DNA of 64,000 nt. It comes from Bowdeniella nasicola (GTDB lineage Bacteria > Actinomycetota > Actinomycetes > Actinomycetales > Actinomycetaceae). The position numbers and the translations under genes were made by a program. Positions 17,048-27,585 of this stretch are shown piece after piece; the first letter of the stretch is position 1; every line of letters starts with the position of its first letter. The notes beneath the pieces were generated by a model. The model searched no databases. It saw only the letters and a program-made list of their open reading frames with translations, and was not told the DNA's origin. The DNA is taken from contig JAUNVA010000005.1 of NCBI GenBank assembly GCA_030537895.1, positions 62,543 through 126,542 on the forward strand, read 5' to 3'.

Positions 17048-17079
17048 GGCCCCCCAGATGGGGGGCCGACACGACTGTA
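17048..17079 (-). promoter_or_regulatory. mop promoter with a 5'-terminal perfect stem-loop
   Basis: On the minus strand, TACAGT (17074-17079) is followed after 6 nt by a perfect 8-bp stem with a 4-nt loop, which on the plus strand reads GGCCCCCCAGATGGGGGGCC (17048-17067). By the -10 spacing rule seen at other genes here, transcription would begin on the first base of the stem. It could be an mRNA-stabilising hairpin or an operator just downstream of +1. Confidence 0.55.
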
Positions 17080-17121
17080 GACGAGACGCACGGGCACCGC
17101 AGGCGCGGTGGGATAAGACAC

Positions 17122-17158
17122 GTGGAGCCCCCTGCGAATGGCGTGCAGGGGGCTCCAC
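17122..17158 (-). terminator. Strong hairpin terminator after the membrane protein gene
   Basis: GTGGAGCCCCCTGC (17122-17135) and GCAGGGGGCTCCAC (17145-17158) form a perfect 14-bp stem with a 9-nt loop, 49 nt past the stop at 17207. It isolates mop from its upstream neighbour. Confidence 0.75.
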
Positions 17159-17206
17159 ACTCACGTGGGCCGAGGCGGCGCGCTCGCCACCCGGGCCGGG
17201 GCCGGT

Positions 17207-18802
17207 CTAGGCCGGTGGGGGCGGGGCGGGAAGGCCGCCGTTCTCGCCGTCGTTGCCGTCGTGGGAGTCACCGGTGGGCTCTGGCGGGGTCGGCATCGGG
17301 GGTGGGGTGCCCTGGCCGGCCTCGGCCTGCGGGGCGGAGCCGGGATCCCGGTGTTCGGCGTTGGCTTGGGGTGCGGCGCCGGAGTACGGCGGCGCACCCT
17401 GTTGGGGCGCCTCGTACTGTGCACCGGGCTCCATACCGGCCTCGTTCGGTATCTGCTCCTGATAGGGCGCGGTGGCGCTCGCGACGGGGGCGTCGCCGGC
17501 CTCCTGCGTCGCCTGCGCCTTCTTCGCGTCGGCGAGCAGCCCCATGATGACGGGGATGCCGTAGCGCGCGATGAGGTCTACGGCGGCGCCGACGAGGATG
17601 AAGATGACGACGGCGAGGAACGACAGGCGCAGCTTCATCGGGGGGATCGAGGATCCGAAGAAGCTGGTGATCTGCGAGCCCCCATCAATCTTCAGGGAGT
17701 ACTGGGTCAGGAGGAACGTCACCAGGCCGACGACGCCGAACGTGCCGGCGAAGACTCCGGTACGGATGAGGGGGGCCGAGCCGATCTCCTTGCGGATCCG
17801 CCAGCTGACGAAGATCAGGAGCGCCACGGAGGCGATGATGATTAGGGCGATCAGCCAGCCGTCGAACGCCGAGTAGATCGACTGCGAGACGCTCATCCCG
17901 GAGTACTCCGAGACCGCCGCGGTGATCGGCGCTCCGAACACCAGGGCGGGGCCCATCAACACGTAGATTCCGGCGAGGAGGATCATGATGGTGAGGGCAC
18001 CGATGAAGTTGACGTCGGTGTAGCCGAAGCTAAACGAGAGTCCCGAGACCACGAGCTGCAGGAAGGTCGCTACGGACAGGATGGCGCCGGTGCCGAGCAT
18101 CATCCACACGAGGTAGGGCAGTGCCTGCCGGGCGCGGAGCAGCCACAGGCCGAGGCCCGCGGCGCGGGTGGTGCGGCGCAGCTGGTAGTAGCCGTAGACC
18201 ACGACGGCGAGGACCGCCGTCACGAAGATTGGTAGCGCGAAGTTTGAACGGATTCGCAAGCCGAAGTCGGTGCTGAACGCCAGCGAGACGAGGCCGGTGA
18301 CCAGGTGCAGGAGGTAGATCGCCACGAACATGGCGATGGCTCCCGCGGTGACCCCCTTCAGGTTCGAGAATGGCTGGGACTTGCGGAGCTTGGCGAGGAC
18401 CACGTAGGCGAGGATGCCGACGATGATCGTCCCGGTGAGCATGGTGGCCGAGAGGGCCGCGCGGCCAGGTTCATCCCCGACACTGCCGCTGACGTGTAGG
18501 CCGCCGCCAAAGGCTGTTCCCGTGAAGGTGAACAGCGTGGAGACGAGCGGGAGCTCCTTCATGGGTGCGGAGGACGCCACCATGATGAGGTAGCTCAGGA
18601 TCGCGAGGACAAAAGACCCGACCCAGGTGAGGGCGCCGGTGATGAGGCCCTGGCGGATTTCCGCCATGTGCTGGGTGACCACCTCGGGCGTCTCAATGGA
18701 GGGGGTGCCCTCCGAGGGCTGGCCATAGGGCTGAGGTGGCTGGCCCTGCCCCGGTTGGGGCTGCTCGCCGCCGCCGGGCTGCGGTTGCTGTGGAGTCGTC
18801 AT
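17207..18802 (-). CDS. Polytopic membrane protein of unknown function with Pro/Gln-rich tails
   Basis: A 531-residue protein I do not recognise. Residues 1-35 are a Pro/Gln/Gly-rich tail (MTTPQQPQPGGGEQPQPGQG), followed by about ten hydrophobic helices (residues about 55-440) and a long C-terminal tail rich in Ala, Pro, Glu and Gly. Low-complexity proline-rich tails like these are common in actinobacterial membrane proteins that bind other envelope proteins. No catalytic or transporter motif is visible. It is monocistronic, bounded by its own terminator and by the ferritin terminator upstream. A -10-like TAGCCT lies near 18843 on its strand. Confidence 0.75.
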   Translation of the reverse strand: MTTPQQPQPGGGEQPQPGQGQPPQPYGQPSEGTPSIETPEVVTQHMAEIRQGLITGALTWVGSFVLAILSYLIMVASSAPMKELPLVSTLFTFTGTAFGGGLHVSGSVGDEPGRAALSATMLTGTIIVGILAYVVLAKLRKSQPFSNLKGVTAGAIAMFVAIYLLHLVTGLVSLAFSTDFGLRIRSNFALPIFVTAVLAVVVYGYYQLRRTTRAAGLGLWLLRARQALPYLVWMMLGTGAILSVATFLQLVVSGLSFSFGYTDVNFIGALTIMILLAGIYVLMGPALVFGAPITAAVSEYSGMSVSQSIYSAFDGWLIALIIIASVALLIFVSWRIRKEIGSAPLIRTGVFAGTFGVVGLVTFLLTQYSLKIDGGSQITSFFGSSIPPMKLRLSFLAVVIFILVGAAVDLIARYGIPVIMGLLADAKKAQATQEAGDAPVASATAPYQEQIPNEAGMEPGAQYEAPQQGAPPYSGAAPQANAEHRDPGSAPQAEAGQGTPPPMPTPPEPTGDSHDGNDGENGGLPAPPPPA

Positions 18803-18867
18803 GGTTCACTCTCGGTTGATGGGGCTGGTGTGCTTACTGCTTAGGCTAGACCGGAAGCACTAAACTG

Positions 18868-18907
18868 CGCTACGCCTACCACCAGGGCTCTGGCGGTAGG
18901 CGTAGCG
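18868..18907 (-). terminator. Hairpin terminator after the ferritin gene
   Basis: CGCTACGCCTACC (18868-18880) pairs perfectly with GGTAGGCGTAGCG (18895-18907) across a 14-nt loop. It begins 17 nt past the ferritin stop, and a short T-rich stretch (CAGTTTAG) follows on the minus strand. Confidence 0.8.
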
Positions 18908-18923
18908 TGCGGTCGTGGGCGGG

Positions 18924-19433
18924 TTAGCCCTCGACGGCGAAGGGCTTGCGGCTGCCCAGCTCGGAGTCGAGCTCGAGGAGCCCCGGACCGTCGTCGTCGA
19001 TCATTTCGATTCGCCCGATGATCTCGGAGACCGTCGCTTCCTCTTCCACCTGCTCGGCCACGAAGGTGTGCAGGAGCGGGAAGGAGTCGATGTCGTCGAG
19101 CTCGCGGGCGAGGCGGTACAGATTACGGATCGACTCGGAGACGCGACGCTCGTGATCGAGGGAGGCCTGGAACGCCTCTACGGGAGAGGCCACCTTCACC
19201 TCACCAATCTCGATGGTGTGAATCGTGGGATGGCCCCCGCGGTCGAGCACGTGGTTGATGAACTTGTTCGCGTGCGTGATCTCTTCTTCGGCCTGGATTC
19301 GCATCCAGGAGGCCATGCCCGGTAGGTCGAGGGCATCGAGTTCAATGCCGAGCTGGCGGTAGACGGTCTCGGCCGTGAGCTCGAGGGTGATCTGGTCGTT
19401 ATAGGCAGCAACGAGTTTTTCGGGAATCTCCAT
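18924..19433 (-). CDS. Ferritin (iron-storage, non-haem)
   Basis: A 169-residue four-helix ferritin. Ferroxidase-type residues are visible in NDQITLELTAETVYRQLG (first helix Glu), the EEEITHANKF stretch (Glu-x-x-x-x-His-Ala) and FVAEQVEEEATVSEII. There is no haem-binding Met pattern of the bacterioferritin type. It would store Fe(III) brought in by the IrtAB-like importer. TAGGCT (19440-19445) stands exactly 6 nt before the ATG, so the mRNA is probably leaderless. I see no convincing IdeR box in the 30 bases upstream. Confidence 0.9.
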   Translation of the reverse strand: MEIPEKLVAAYNDQITLELTAETVYRQLGIELDALDLPGMASWMRIQAEEEITHANKFINHVLDRGGHPTIHTIEIGEVKVASPVEAFQASLDHERRVSESIRNLYRLARELDDIDSFPLLHTFVAEQVEEEATVSEIIGRIEMIDDDGPGLLELDSELGSRKPFAVEG

Positions 19434-19703
19434 AGTTCCAGCCTAGAGAGAATCAGGGCTCCACGATAGTACTGGGCGCCGCCAATGGTGAGGAGCCGGA
19501 CACGTTTTCGCTCTGCCGTGCACAATATGTGGCGTATCCGCACTCTGGGGTGCGTGACGGCACCACGGCCACCCGCCCGCGCGGCGGCTATCGTGTCCCT
19601 CCTGATCTCGCTGACAGAAGGCCGTGCCTCCCGTGTCCGCCCCGCGTTCGACCGCATCCGAACTCCACCGCGCCGCTACGCTGCTGACAGAGAGGAGTAT
19701 CGG

Positions 19704-21149
19704 ATGACTACGCTCACCTTCCCCGAGGATTTCCGCTTCGGTGCCGCGACCTCGGCCTACCAGATCGAGGGTGCCGTCGCTGAGGACGGGCGGGGGCCTT
19801 CTATTTGGGATCAGATGTGCGCCGAGCCGGGTCGGATCCTTGGCGGCTCCGATGGCACGCGAGCGTGCGACCACTACCACCGCATGCCCGAAGACGTTGC
19901 CCTCATGTCTTCTCTCAACCTGCAGACCTACCGCTTCTCGACGTCCTGGGCGCGGATCTGTCCCGACGGCGCCACGGTGAACCCGCGCGGGCTCGACTTC
20001 TACTCCCGCCTCGTCGATGCGCTCAACGATGCGGGCATCGAACCGTGGGTGACCCTCTACCACTGGGACCTGCCTCAAGCACTCGGCGAGCGAGGCGGTT
20101 GGCTCGCCCGCGACACCGCCTCTCGGTTTGCCGACTACGCGAACACCGTGGCCCGTCATCTCGCCGACCGCGTCGAGGTCATTACCACCCTGAACGAGCC
20201 CTGGTGTTCCGCCTTCCTCGGCTACGCGAGCGGCGAACACGCCCCCGGGCGGCGCCACCCCCGTGAAGCCGTCACCGCACTGCACCACCTCCTGCTTGCC
20301 CACGGGCGTGGCGTGGAGGCCATCCGGGCGGAGGGTTCACGACTCCGCACCGGCATCACCACGAACCACCTTGTTGCACACCCGGCTGATCCAGACAACG
20401 ACGGCGACCTCGACGCGGCCCGGCGGATCGACGGCGCTTTCAACCGGGTCGTCCTTGACCCGCTCTTCGTCGGGCGCTACCCCGCCGATGTCCTCGAGGA
20501 TATGTCCGAGGCGGGGCTCGGCCGCGCCGTTCGTGAGGGCGATTTCGACCTCATCAGTGCCCCCATCGACGTGCTCGGCGTGAACTTCTATCACGGCACC
20601 GCATTCGCGGCTCCCGAACCCGGTGCGGTCCCCACGACGCGCCCCGGCCCGGCCGGACAACCCCTCGCCTCGCCCTACGTGGGATCGGAGACGGTGCGCG
20701 AGGTGTCGCGCGCCCTACCGCGCACCGCGATGGGCTGGGAGATTGATGCCCGCGACCTCACCGCACTGCTCGTGCGCCTGCACCGTGACTACACGGGCCC
20801 GGCGGGTATCCCCATCGTCGTGACCGAAAACGGGGCGGCCTTCGACGACGTGCCGGACGAGTCGGGCGTCGTCGACGACCGCGCCGACCGGTGTGCCTAT
20901 CTGCGCGAGCACATCGCCGCCACCCACGCGGCCCGAGAAGCGGGCGTCGACGTGCGCGGGTATCTAGCATGGTCACTGCTCGACAATTTCGAGTGGGCGC
21001 TTGGCTACACACAACGGTTCGGGATCGTGCGCGTGAACTACGAGACCCAGGAACGGATTCCGAAGGCGAGCGCGCGCTTCTTCGCCGAGGTCGCCCGCAC
21101 GCACCGCCTCCAGGTGGACTCAACCGAGGCCGGACGGTCCTTCGGATAG
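19704..21149 (+). CDS. GH1 beta-glucosidase
   Basis: A 481-residue family 1 glycoside hydrolase, cytosolic with no signal. The N-terminal signature FRFGAATSAYQIEG is complete. The acid/base Glu165 lies in TLNEPW and the nucleophile Glu375 in VTENGAAF. The C-terminal WSLLDNFEWALGYTQRFGIV substrate-binding stretch is intact. It hydrolyses beta-glucosides such as cellobiose or aryl glucosides. ATG 19704 follows a GAGGAG site; an upstream in-frame extension to 19485 is poor coding sequence. No sugar transporter or LacI regulator lies beside it. Confidence 0.93.
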   Translation: MTTLTFPEDFRFGAATSAYQIEGAVAEDGRGPSIWDQMCAEPGRILGGSDGTRACDHYHRMPEDVALMSSLNLQTYRFSTSWARICPDGATVNPRGLDFYSRLVDALNDAGIEPWVTLYHWDLPQALGERGGWLARDTASRFADYANTVARHLADRVEVITTLNEPWCSAFLGYASGEHAPGRRHPREAVTALHHLLLAHGRGVEAIRAEGSRLRTGITTNHLVAHPADPDNDGDLDAARRIDGAFNRVVLDPLFVGRYPADVLEDMSEAGLGRAVREGDFDLISAPIDVLGVNFYHGTAFAAPEPGAVPTTRPGPAGQPLASPYVGSETVREVSRALPRTAMGWEIDARDLTALLVRLHRDYTGPAGIPIVVTENGAAFDDVPDESGVVDDRADRCAYLREHIAATHAAREAGVDVRGYLAWSLLDNFEWALGYTQRFGIVRVNYETQERIPKASARFFAEVARTHRLQVDSTEAGRSFG

Positions 21150-21205
21150 TCGCCACCGAAGTCGGCACATCACGTCGAGCGCGAGAGCACCCAAGGAGGA
21201 ATGGG

Positions 21206-22528
21206 ATGGACACTCTGGAGTACCGAGTCCACGGCCATCGGGTCCTGGAACACACCCTTACCGTGCCGCTGCGCCGGCGCCCGCAGGGCGCGAGTACAGA
21301 CCGGGCCGCGCACGGCCTGCCCGAGACGATCGAGGTGTTTGCCCGCGAGATCGTCGCGCCCGGCGGAGAGAACCACCCCCACCTCGTCTTCTTCCAGGGG
21401 GGACCCGGCTCGGGGGCGCTACGCCAGGGTGACCCGCGCGAGGGGTGGATCGGTAAGGCGCTCGAACGCTACCGGGTGGTGCTCCTCGACCAGCGTGGCA
21501 CGGGCCGCTCGAGCCCCATCGATCGGGTGAGCCTGAAGAGCTTCGAGACCGACGAGCAGCGCGCCGCCTACCTCACGCACTTCAGGGCCGATGCGATCGT
21601 CGCCGACGCCGAGGACCTGCGCGCGGCGCTCGGCGCCCGCACCTGGTACGGCCTCGGCCAGTCCTATGGCGGCTTCTGTCTCACGACCTACCTCTCGCAG
21701 GCTCCCGAGGCGCTCGCAGGCGTCTACATCACCGGCGGCCTACCGACCCTGGACGCCAGCGCCGAGGACATCTATCGGCGTACGTACGCACAAACCGAGC
21801 GACGCAACGCCGCCTACTTCGAGCGCTTCCCCGACCGCGAGCTCGTGCGGGATCTCATCACGCACCTGCGCACCCACGAGGAGCACCTTCCGACGGGCGA
21901 GCGTTTGACCGACCGTCGCTTCCGCCAGGTCGGTCTCGCCCTCGGCTCGGCCAGCGGCTTCGATTCTTTGCACTTCCTCCTGGAAGCCCCCTTCACCCGC
22001 GTGCGTGGGCAGCTGCGCCTGACCGATGCATTCCTCGCCCGGATCGGCGACGCCGTCAGCCTCGCGCGCACGCCGCTCTACGCACTCATGCACGAGACGA
22101 TTTATGCGGGGACGACGACGGCGCTGGCGGGAGCGGCCACCGCCTGGGCGGCCGATCGGGTGCGGGCTGAATTTGAGACAATGGCCGAAGACGCCCCAGC
22201 CGAGGTTGCTCTCCTTACCGGCGAGCACATGTACCCCTTCCAGTTCGAGGAAGACCCGGCCCTTGTTCCGCTGCGGGGCACCGCCGAGATCCTCGCCCAC
22301 AAGAGCGATTGGCCGACCCTGTACGACCCCGCTGCGCTCGCCAGCTGCGCGGTCCCGGTCACGGCAGCGGTCTACGCCGAGGACATGTACGTGCCCCTCG
22401 ACCTCTCGCTGCGCACCGGTGAGGTCATGAGGGCGCGCACGTGGGTGACGAATGAGTACCAGCACGACGGGCTGCGCTCCTCCGGCGGCCGAGTTTTCGA
22501 GCGCCTCGTCGAGTTGGCGGACGACTAG
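21206..22528 (+). CDS. Alpha/beta hydrolase, proline iminopeptidase-like (S33)
   Basis: A 440-residue S33-type peptidase. The oxyanion loop FQGGPGSG, LLDQRGTGRSS and the nucleophile elbow GLGQSYGGF (catalytic Ser in GQSYGG) are typical of prolyl aminopeptidases. The catalytic His is expected in the EYQHDGL stretch near the end. It releases N-terminal proline from peptides, most likely in the cytosol. ATG 21206 follows AAGGAGG (21193-21199) by 6 nt. It lies 56 bp after the beta-glucosidase and may share its transcript. Confidence 0.85.
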   Translation: MDTLEYRVHGHRVLEHTLTVPLRRRPQGASTDRAAHGLPETIEVFAREIVAPGGENHPHLVFFQGGPGSGALRQGDPREGWIGKALERYRVVLLDQRGTGRSSPIDRVSLKSFETDEQRAAYLTHFRADAIVADAEDLRAALGARTWYGLGQSYGGFCLTTYLSQAPEALAGVYITGGLPTLDASAEDIYRRTYAQTERRNAAYFERFPDRELVRDLITHLRTHEEHLPTGERLTDRRFRQVGLALGSASGFDSLHFLLEAPFTRVRGQLRLTDAFLARIGDAVSLARTPLYALMHETIYAGTTTALAGAATAWAADRVRAEFETMAEDAPAEVALLTGEHMYPFQFEEDPALVPLRGTAEILAHKSDWPTLYDPAALASCAVPVTAAVYAEDMYVPLDLSLRTGEVMRARTWVTNEYQHDGLRSSGGRVFERLVELADD

Positions 22529-22600
22529 TCCAGGTTCGCGCGCCCGGTGGGACGGTACGCTCGAGCCCAAGAGTTATCGACGCGAAGGGCAGGAGGCCAC

Positions 22601-23524
22601 GTGGATCCTCAACGGGGGTTGGGCGCCGGGCGCCGGCGGTCCGTCGTGGGCCACGTCCTCCTCGCCGTCGCCATGGTGTGCCTGCTGCTCGCGGGTATGG
22701 CCATGCGCCCGGGTGCCAGCGGGGGAGCGCCACGCCCGAACGGTGGCGCGCCCACCCCGCAGGAAGACGTTTCCTCGAGCGGACAGGTAACCGACGTAGA
22801 GACGAGCACCCGCGAGGGTGAGCCCCTCCCATCCGACTCCGCACGCGCCGGGGCCGCTCCGGCGTCCCCGGCGGGCGCCATACCCGGTGCCGAGACGTCT
22901 GCGGGGGAGGACAGCCCGGAGGCTCCTTCGGAAGACGAGCTCGGTGAAACCCGTACCACGGGAGGCCTCACGGCCCCAGTCCCGGCGTCCGCGTCGGGCT
23001 CGCTCGTCGTCGTCTCGAGGGAACGGGCCGCACTGGCGAAAGGTGCGCCTCTCACCTACCGAGTCGAGGTGGAGGAGGGCCTGCCCATCGATGGTGAGGC
23101 GTTCGCCGCGGCTGTGCATTCGGTCGTGAACGATCAGCGTGGCTGGCCGCGCGCCTTCACTCAGGTGTCCGACGGCGGAATGATCCAGGTGGTGCTCGCC
23201 TCCCCCGACCTCGTCGACCGGCTGTGCGCCCCGTTGAAGACGCGGGGGAGGCTCTCCTGCCAGCGGGGCAGTCGCGCCGTCATCAACGCGGTGCGCTGGC
23301 AGGAGGGAGCGGAACCGTTTCTCCAGGCCGGCGGCACGCGGGCCGACTATCGGCGCTACCTGTTAAATCACGAGATCGGCCACCTGCTCTCCGAGGTGCA
23401 CGTGCCCTGCTCCGGGCCGGGAGAGCCAGCGCCCGTCATGATGCAGCAGACGCTTTCGGTGGGCGAGTGTGAACCGAACCCGTGGCCGCGACCCGACCGC
23501 GCGAGGGTCTACCGCGGGGACTGA
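22601..23524 (+). CDS. Membrane-anchored DUF3152-type protein with an HEIGH motif
   Basis: About 307 residues from GTG 22601 (AGGAGG at 22591-22596). A basic N-terminus and one hydrophobic helix (VVGHVLLAVAMVCLLLAGMA) are followed by a 100-residue Thr/Pro/Ala/Ser/Glu linker. A C-terminal domain of about 150 residues then begins at LTYRVEVEEGLPIDGEAFA. That domain holds NHEIGHLLSEVH with His257-Glu258-x-x-His261, the zinc-protease signature, followed by a VPCSGPGEPAPVMMQQ region typical of DUF3152. It is probably an extracytoplasmic metal-dependent protease-like domain; catalytic activity is not established. Confidence 0.75.
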   Translation: MDPQRGLGAGRRRSVVGHVLLAVAMVCLLLAGMAMRPGASGGAPRPNGGAPTPQEDVSSSGQVTDVETSTREGEPLPSDSARAGAAPASPAGAIPGAETSAGEDSPEAPSEDELGETRTTGGLTAPVPASASGSLVVVSRERAALAKGAPLTYRVEVEEGLPIDGEAFAAAVHSVVNDQRGWPRAFTQVSDGGMIQVVLASPDLVDRLCAPLKTRGRLSCQRGSRAVINAVRWQEGAEPFLQAGGTRADYRRYLLNHEIGHLLSEVHVPCSGPGEPAPVMMQQTLSVGECEPNPWPRPDRARVYRGD

Positions 23525-23541
23525 GCGGACCCTACGCGGCA

Positions 23542-25179
<1,638 letters not shown>

Positions 25180-25222
25180 GGCGGGCGCCCGACCCGGTCC
25201 CGCCCGTGCTCGGAGTGAGGCC

Positions 25223-26605
25223 GTGAGCCACCTGATGAAGGTCGTGCTCACGGCCTCTTCTGCGCTGCTGATCCTCGCGCTCGGCTCGGCGAGCCCCACC
25301 TACCCGCCGGCGCAGCCCCTCTTCCAGGAGGGGGTCTGCGAACCGGCCGGCCGTAGCGCGGGCGCTGTGGCCGGCCCGATCGACGCCCCCCATGGCCTCG
25401 GCGTCGCCGTCCTCGAGATTGCGGCGGGCGAGGAGCCGAGCGGGTGCGCCCCGAGCTGGCGCCACCACGCGGGGCAGGTGTCGGCCGCCGCGCCGAGGCG
25501 GGCCCGCATGGCCGCGTTCGGCGCGGATGCGTTGCGTGACCTCCTCACCCTCACGCCGCTCCTTCCGGGTGAGGACCCGCCCGCGCGCGTGGCTCTCGCC
25601 GGTTGGCAGCCCCGGTGGCGCTACGTGTGGCCCCGCGACAGCGCGCACGTGGCCGCCGCGCTCGCGAGCAGCGGTGACATCGGACGCGCCACCGAGGTCT
25701 ATCGCTTCCTTGCGAGCGTGCAGCGCCACGATGGCACCTTCGCAGCGCGCATCGATGTGAACCGAGAGCCACCAGATGACCGGGGCGACCAGGCAGAGGC
25801 CGTCGGCTGGTACGTCTGGGGATTCGCCCATCTGCTCGACTCCGTCCCGGAGGGCGAGGCAACGGCGCAGGCCCTGTGGTCCGAGTTTGCCCCCTCGCTG
25901 CACCGCGCCGGCGCGGCCCTGCTCGCGATGACCGAATCGGGCCTGCCGCCGCCGTCCTCGGACTATTGGGAACGCGAGGAGGACGACCTCACGCTCGCAA
26001 CGGCGGCCCTCACACTCTCCGGTCTCACGGCGCTCGCGGACCTCACCGAGAGCGGTCTGCCGCTCACGGCCGCCGACCGCGACCTGGCCGCCGCCGCACG
26101 CGAGCGGGCGAAAGCCCTGCGCTCTCACATCGAGTATTATTTCGGCCCGGACTATGGGCGCTACGGGGCGAGGAGCGCGCCCGATGCGGCCCTCGCCTTC
26201 CTGTTGCCGCCCTATCAGAGTGAGGCGCTTACCGGTGCGGAGGACGCCTGGTGGGCCTCCCTATCGCGCCAGCAGATCGCGCACACGCGGGGCTATTCAC
26301 CGGGCGCTACCTGGCGACGCGACGGCGTGGTGTGGACCCCCGAAACGACGGCGCACGCGCTCGTCGCCGCTCACCTCGCCATCCGGCACGCGGGTACGCC
26401 GGCCGGCCAGCGGGCGCGCGGTTTCGCCCTCGACACGCTCGCGTGGGTGGAGGCCCACACGACGGCGGTGGGCGCAATCCCCGAGAAGGTCGCCCCGGGA
26501 GGGACGCCCTCCGCAGTCGCCCCCCTCGCGTGGTCGGCCGCGAACGCGGTGCTGGCGCTGCACGCGCTGGATCTGCCGCCCCAGGCGCCTGGCACGGCCC
26601 CTTGA
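25223..26605 (+). CDS. Secreted glycoside hydrolase-like protein (GH15/glucoamylase fold)
   Basis: About 460 residues from GTG 25223 (ATG 25235 is possible). A signal-peptide-like segment (MKVVLTASSALLILALGSAS) comes first. The (alpha/alpha)6-barrel motifs are recognisable: WRYVWPRDSAHVAAALASSGD resembles the GH15 WPRDS(A/G) motif, DDRGDQAEAVGWYVW lies on the next barrel helix, and SDYWEREEDD resembles the GH15 acid Glu region. The second half is Ala-rich helical. It could act on exported or envelope glucans or trehalose-type sugars; the substrate is unknown. It lies downstream of nrdF without a clear link. Confidence 0.65.
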   Translation: MSHLMKVVLTASSALLILALGSASPTYPPAQPLFQEGVCEPAGRSAGAVAGPIDAPHGLGVAVLEIAAGEEPSGCAPSWRHHAGQVSAAAPRRARMAAFGADALRDLLTLTPLLPGEDPPARVALAGWQPRWRYVWPRDSAHVAAALASSGDIGRATEVYRFLASVQRHDGTFAARIDVNREPPDDRGDQAEAVGWYVWGFAHLLDSVPEGEATAQALWSEFAPSLHRAGAALLAMTESGLPPPSSDYWEREEDDLTLATAALTLSGLTALADLTESGLPLTAADRDLAAAARERAKALRSHIEYYFGPDYGRYGARSAPDAALAFLLPPYQSEALTGAEDAWWASLSRQQIAHTRGYSPGATWRRDGVVWTPETTAHALVAAHLAIRHAGTPAGQRARGFALDTLAWVEAHTTAVGAIPEKVAPGGTPSAVAPLAWSAANAVLALHALDLPPQAPGTAP

Positions 26606-26637
26606 TCGGGGTGCGGCCGCGGGGAGAAGATCACCCC

Positions 26638-27438
26638 ATGACGACACGTGCGTTCTATCGCGACCTGGGTGCTGGCCGGTTCGAATCCACCGAGTTGGCG
26701 AGTGGCGCTTGGGATCCCTCGGTCCAACACATGGCCGCGGCGTGCGGCCTCATGACCCGCGAACTCGAGCGGCACGCCGAGGAAGAGGGCGGGCCTGCCG
26801 GCAAGAGATTCGCGCGCCTGTCCTTTGACATCCTGGGGGCCATCCCGGCGGGCCGCTTCCAGGTCACGGTTGAGACGACCCGCCCGGGCCGCACCATCGA
26901 ACTCATTGAGGCGAGCATGGTGCACGAGGGGCGGGCCGTGTTGCACGTCCGTGCCTGGCGACTCATGACCTCGGACACCACACCGCTCGCCGGCATCGAA
27001 GACGAGGCGATCCCGCAGCCCGCTGAATGTGAGGCCTACCCCGAGATGGATCGCTGGCCCGGAGAGTATATGAGCGCCGCCAGCTACCGTCTCTCGGCGC
27101 GCTCGAGACCGGGCCGCGGCGTCGTGTGGATGACCACCGACGTCGACGTCGTTGCGGGCGAAGAGCCGAGCCCGCTCGCGAAGGCGCTCTCGATGGCGGA
27201 CACCACGAACGGGGTGATGCCGCGCGGCAATAAGGACGAGTGGCTCTTTCCGAACGTCGATTTCACCGTGCACCTCTACCGCCTGCCGGAAGGGGAATGG
27301 ATCGGCTTTGACGTGCGCCAGTCGATCGGCACTGACGGCATCGGCGTCACCTCGACGGTGCTGCACGACCGGCGCGGCCCTTACGGGCGGGCCGAACAGA
27401 TTCTCACGGTGCGTGACCGCCGAGACAAGGAGGTCTGA
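26638..27438 (+). CDS. Acyl-CoA thioesterase-like protein (TesB/hot-dog superfamily)
   Basis: A 266-residue double hot-dog protein. GRFARLSFDILGAIPAGRFQVTVETTRPGRTIELIEASMVHEGRAV (residues about 60-105) is typical of TesB-like acyl-CoA thioesterases. The second repeat has LFPNVDFTVHLYRLP. No catalytic triad can be fixed by eye. ATG 26638 is chosen because GAAGAT stands 6 nt upstream, in the leaderless pattern; GGGGAG at 26621 could alternatively serve as an RBS. The upstream GH15-like gene ends 32 bp before it. Confidence 0.75.
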   Translation: MTTRAFYRDLGAGRFESTELASGAWDPSVQHMAAACGLMTRELERHAEEEGGPAGKRFARLSFDILGAIPAGRFQVTVETTRPGRTIELIEASMVHEGRAVLHVRAWRLMTSDTTPLAGIEDEAIPQPAECEAYPEMDRWPGEYMSAASYRLSARSRPGRGVVWMTTDVDVVAGEEPSPLAKALSMADTTNGVMPRGNKDEWLFPNVDFTVHLYRLPEGEWIGFDVRQSIGTDGIGVTSTVLHDRRGPYGRAEQILTVRDRRDKEV

Positions 27439-27475
27439 GCCCAGGGTGGCGCCCAAGGTGGACGTTCACCTTCAG

Positions 27476-27495
27476 GGACCCTAGATCCAGGGTCC
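27476..27495 (+). terminator. Short hairpin after the thioesterase gene
   Basis: GGACCCT and AGGGTCC are perfect 7-bp arms with a 6-nt loop, 37 nt past the stop. A second small repeat AAGGTG...CACCTT precedes it (27455-27472). There is no U-tract, so the assignment is moderate. Confidence 0.5.
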
Positions 27496-27585
27496 AGCGC
27501 TGACCCGCATGTCGAAAGGCGGGGGTTCACCTGCCTCCAGCGGCCCGCCCGCCCGCAGAGCGGATCCGTCTGAGAGACTGAGGCT

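Noticed and set aside
18840..18852. IdeR-like half site TTAGGCTAGACC upstream of the membrane protein gene
   Set aside because: Only one half agrees with the box; it is more likely a promoter -10 on the minus strand.
20891..21205. Longer N-terminal start for the S33 peptidase gene
   Set aside because: The extension runs inside the beta-glucosidase gene in another frame; AAGGAGG before ATG 21206 fixes the start.
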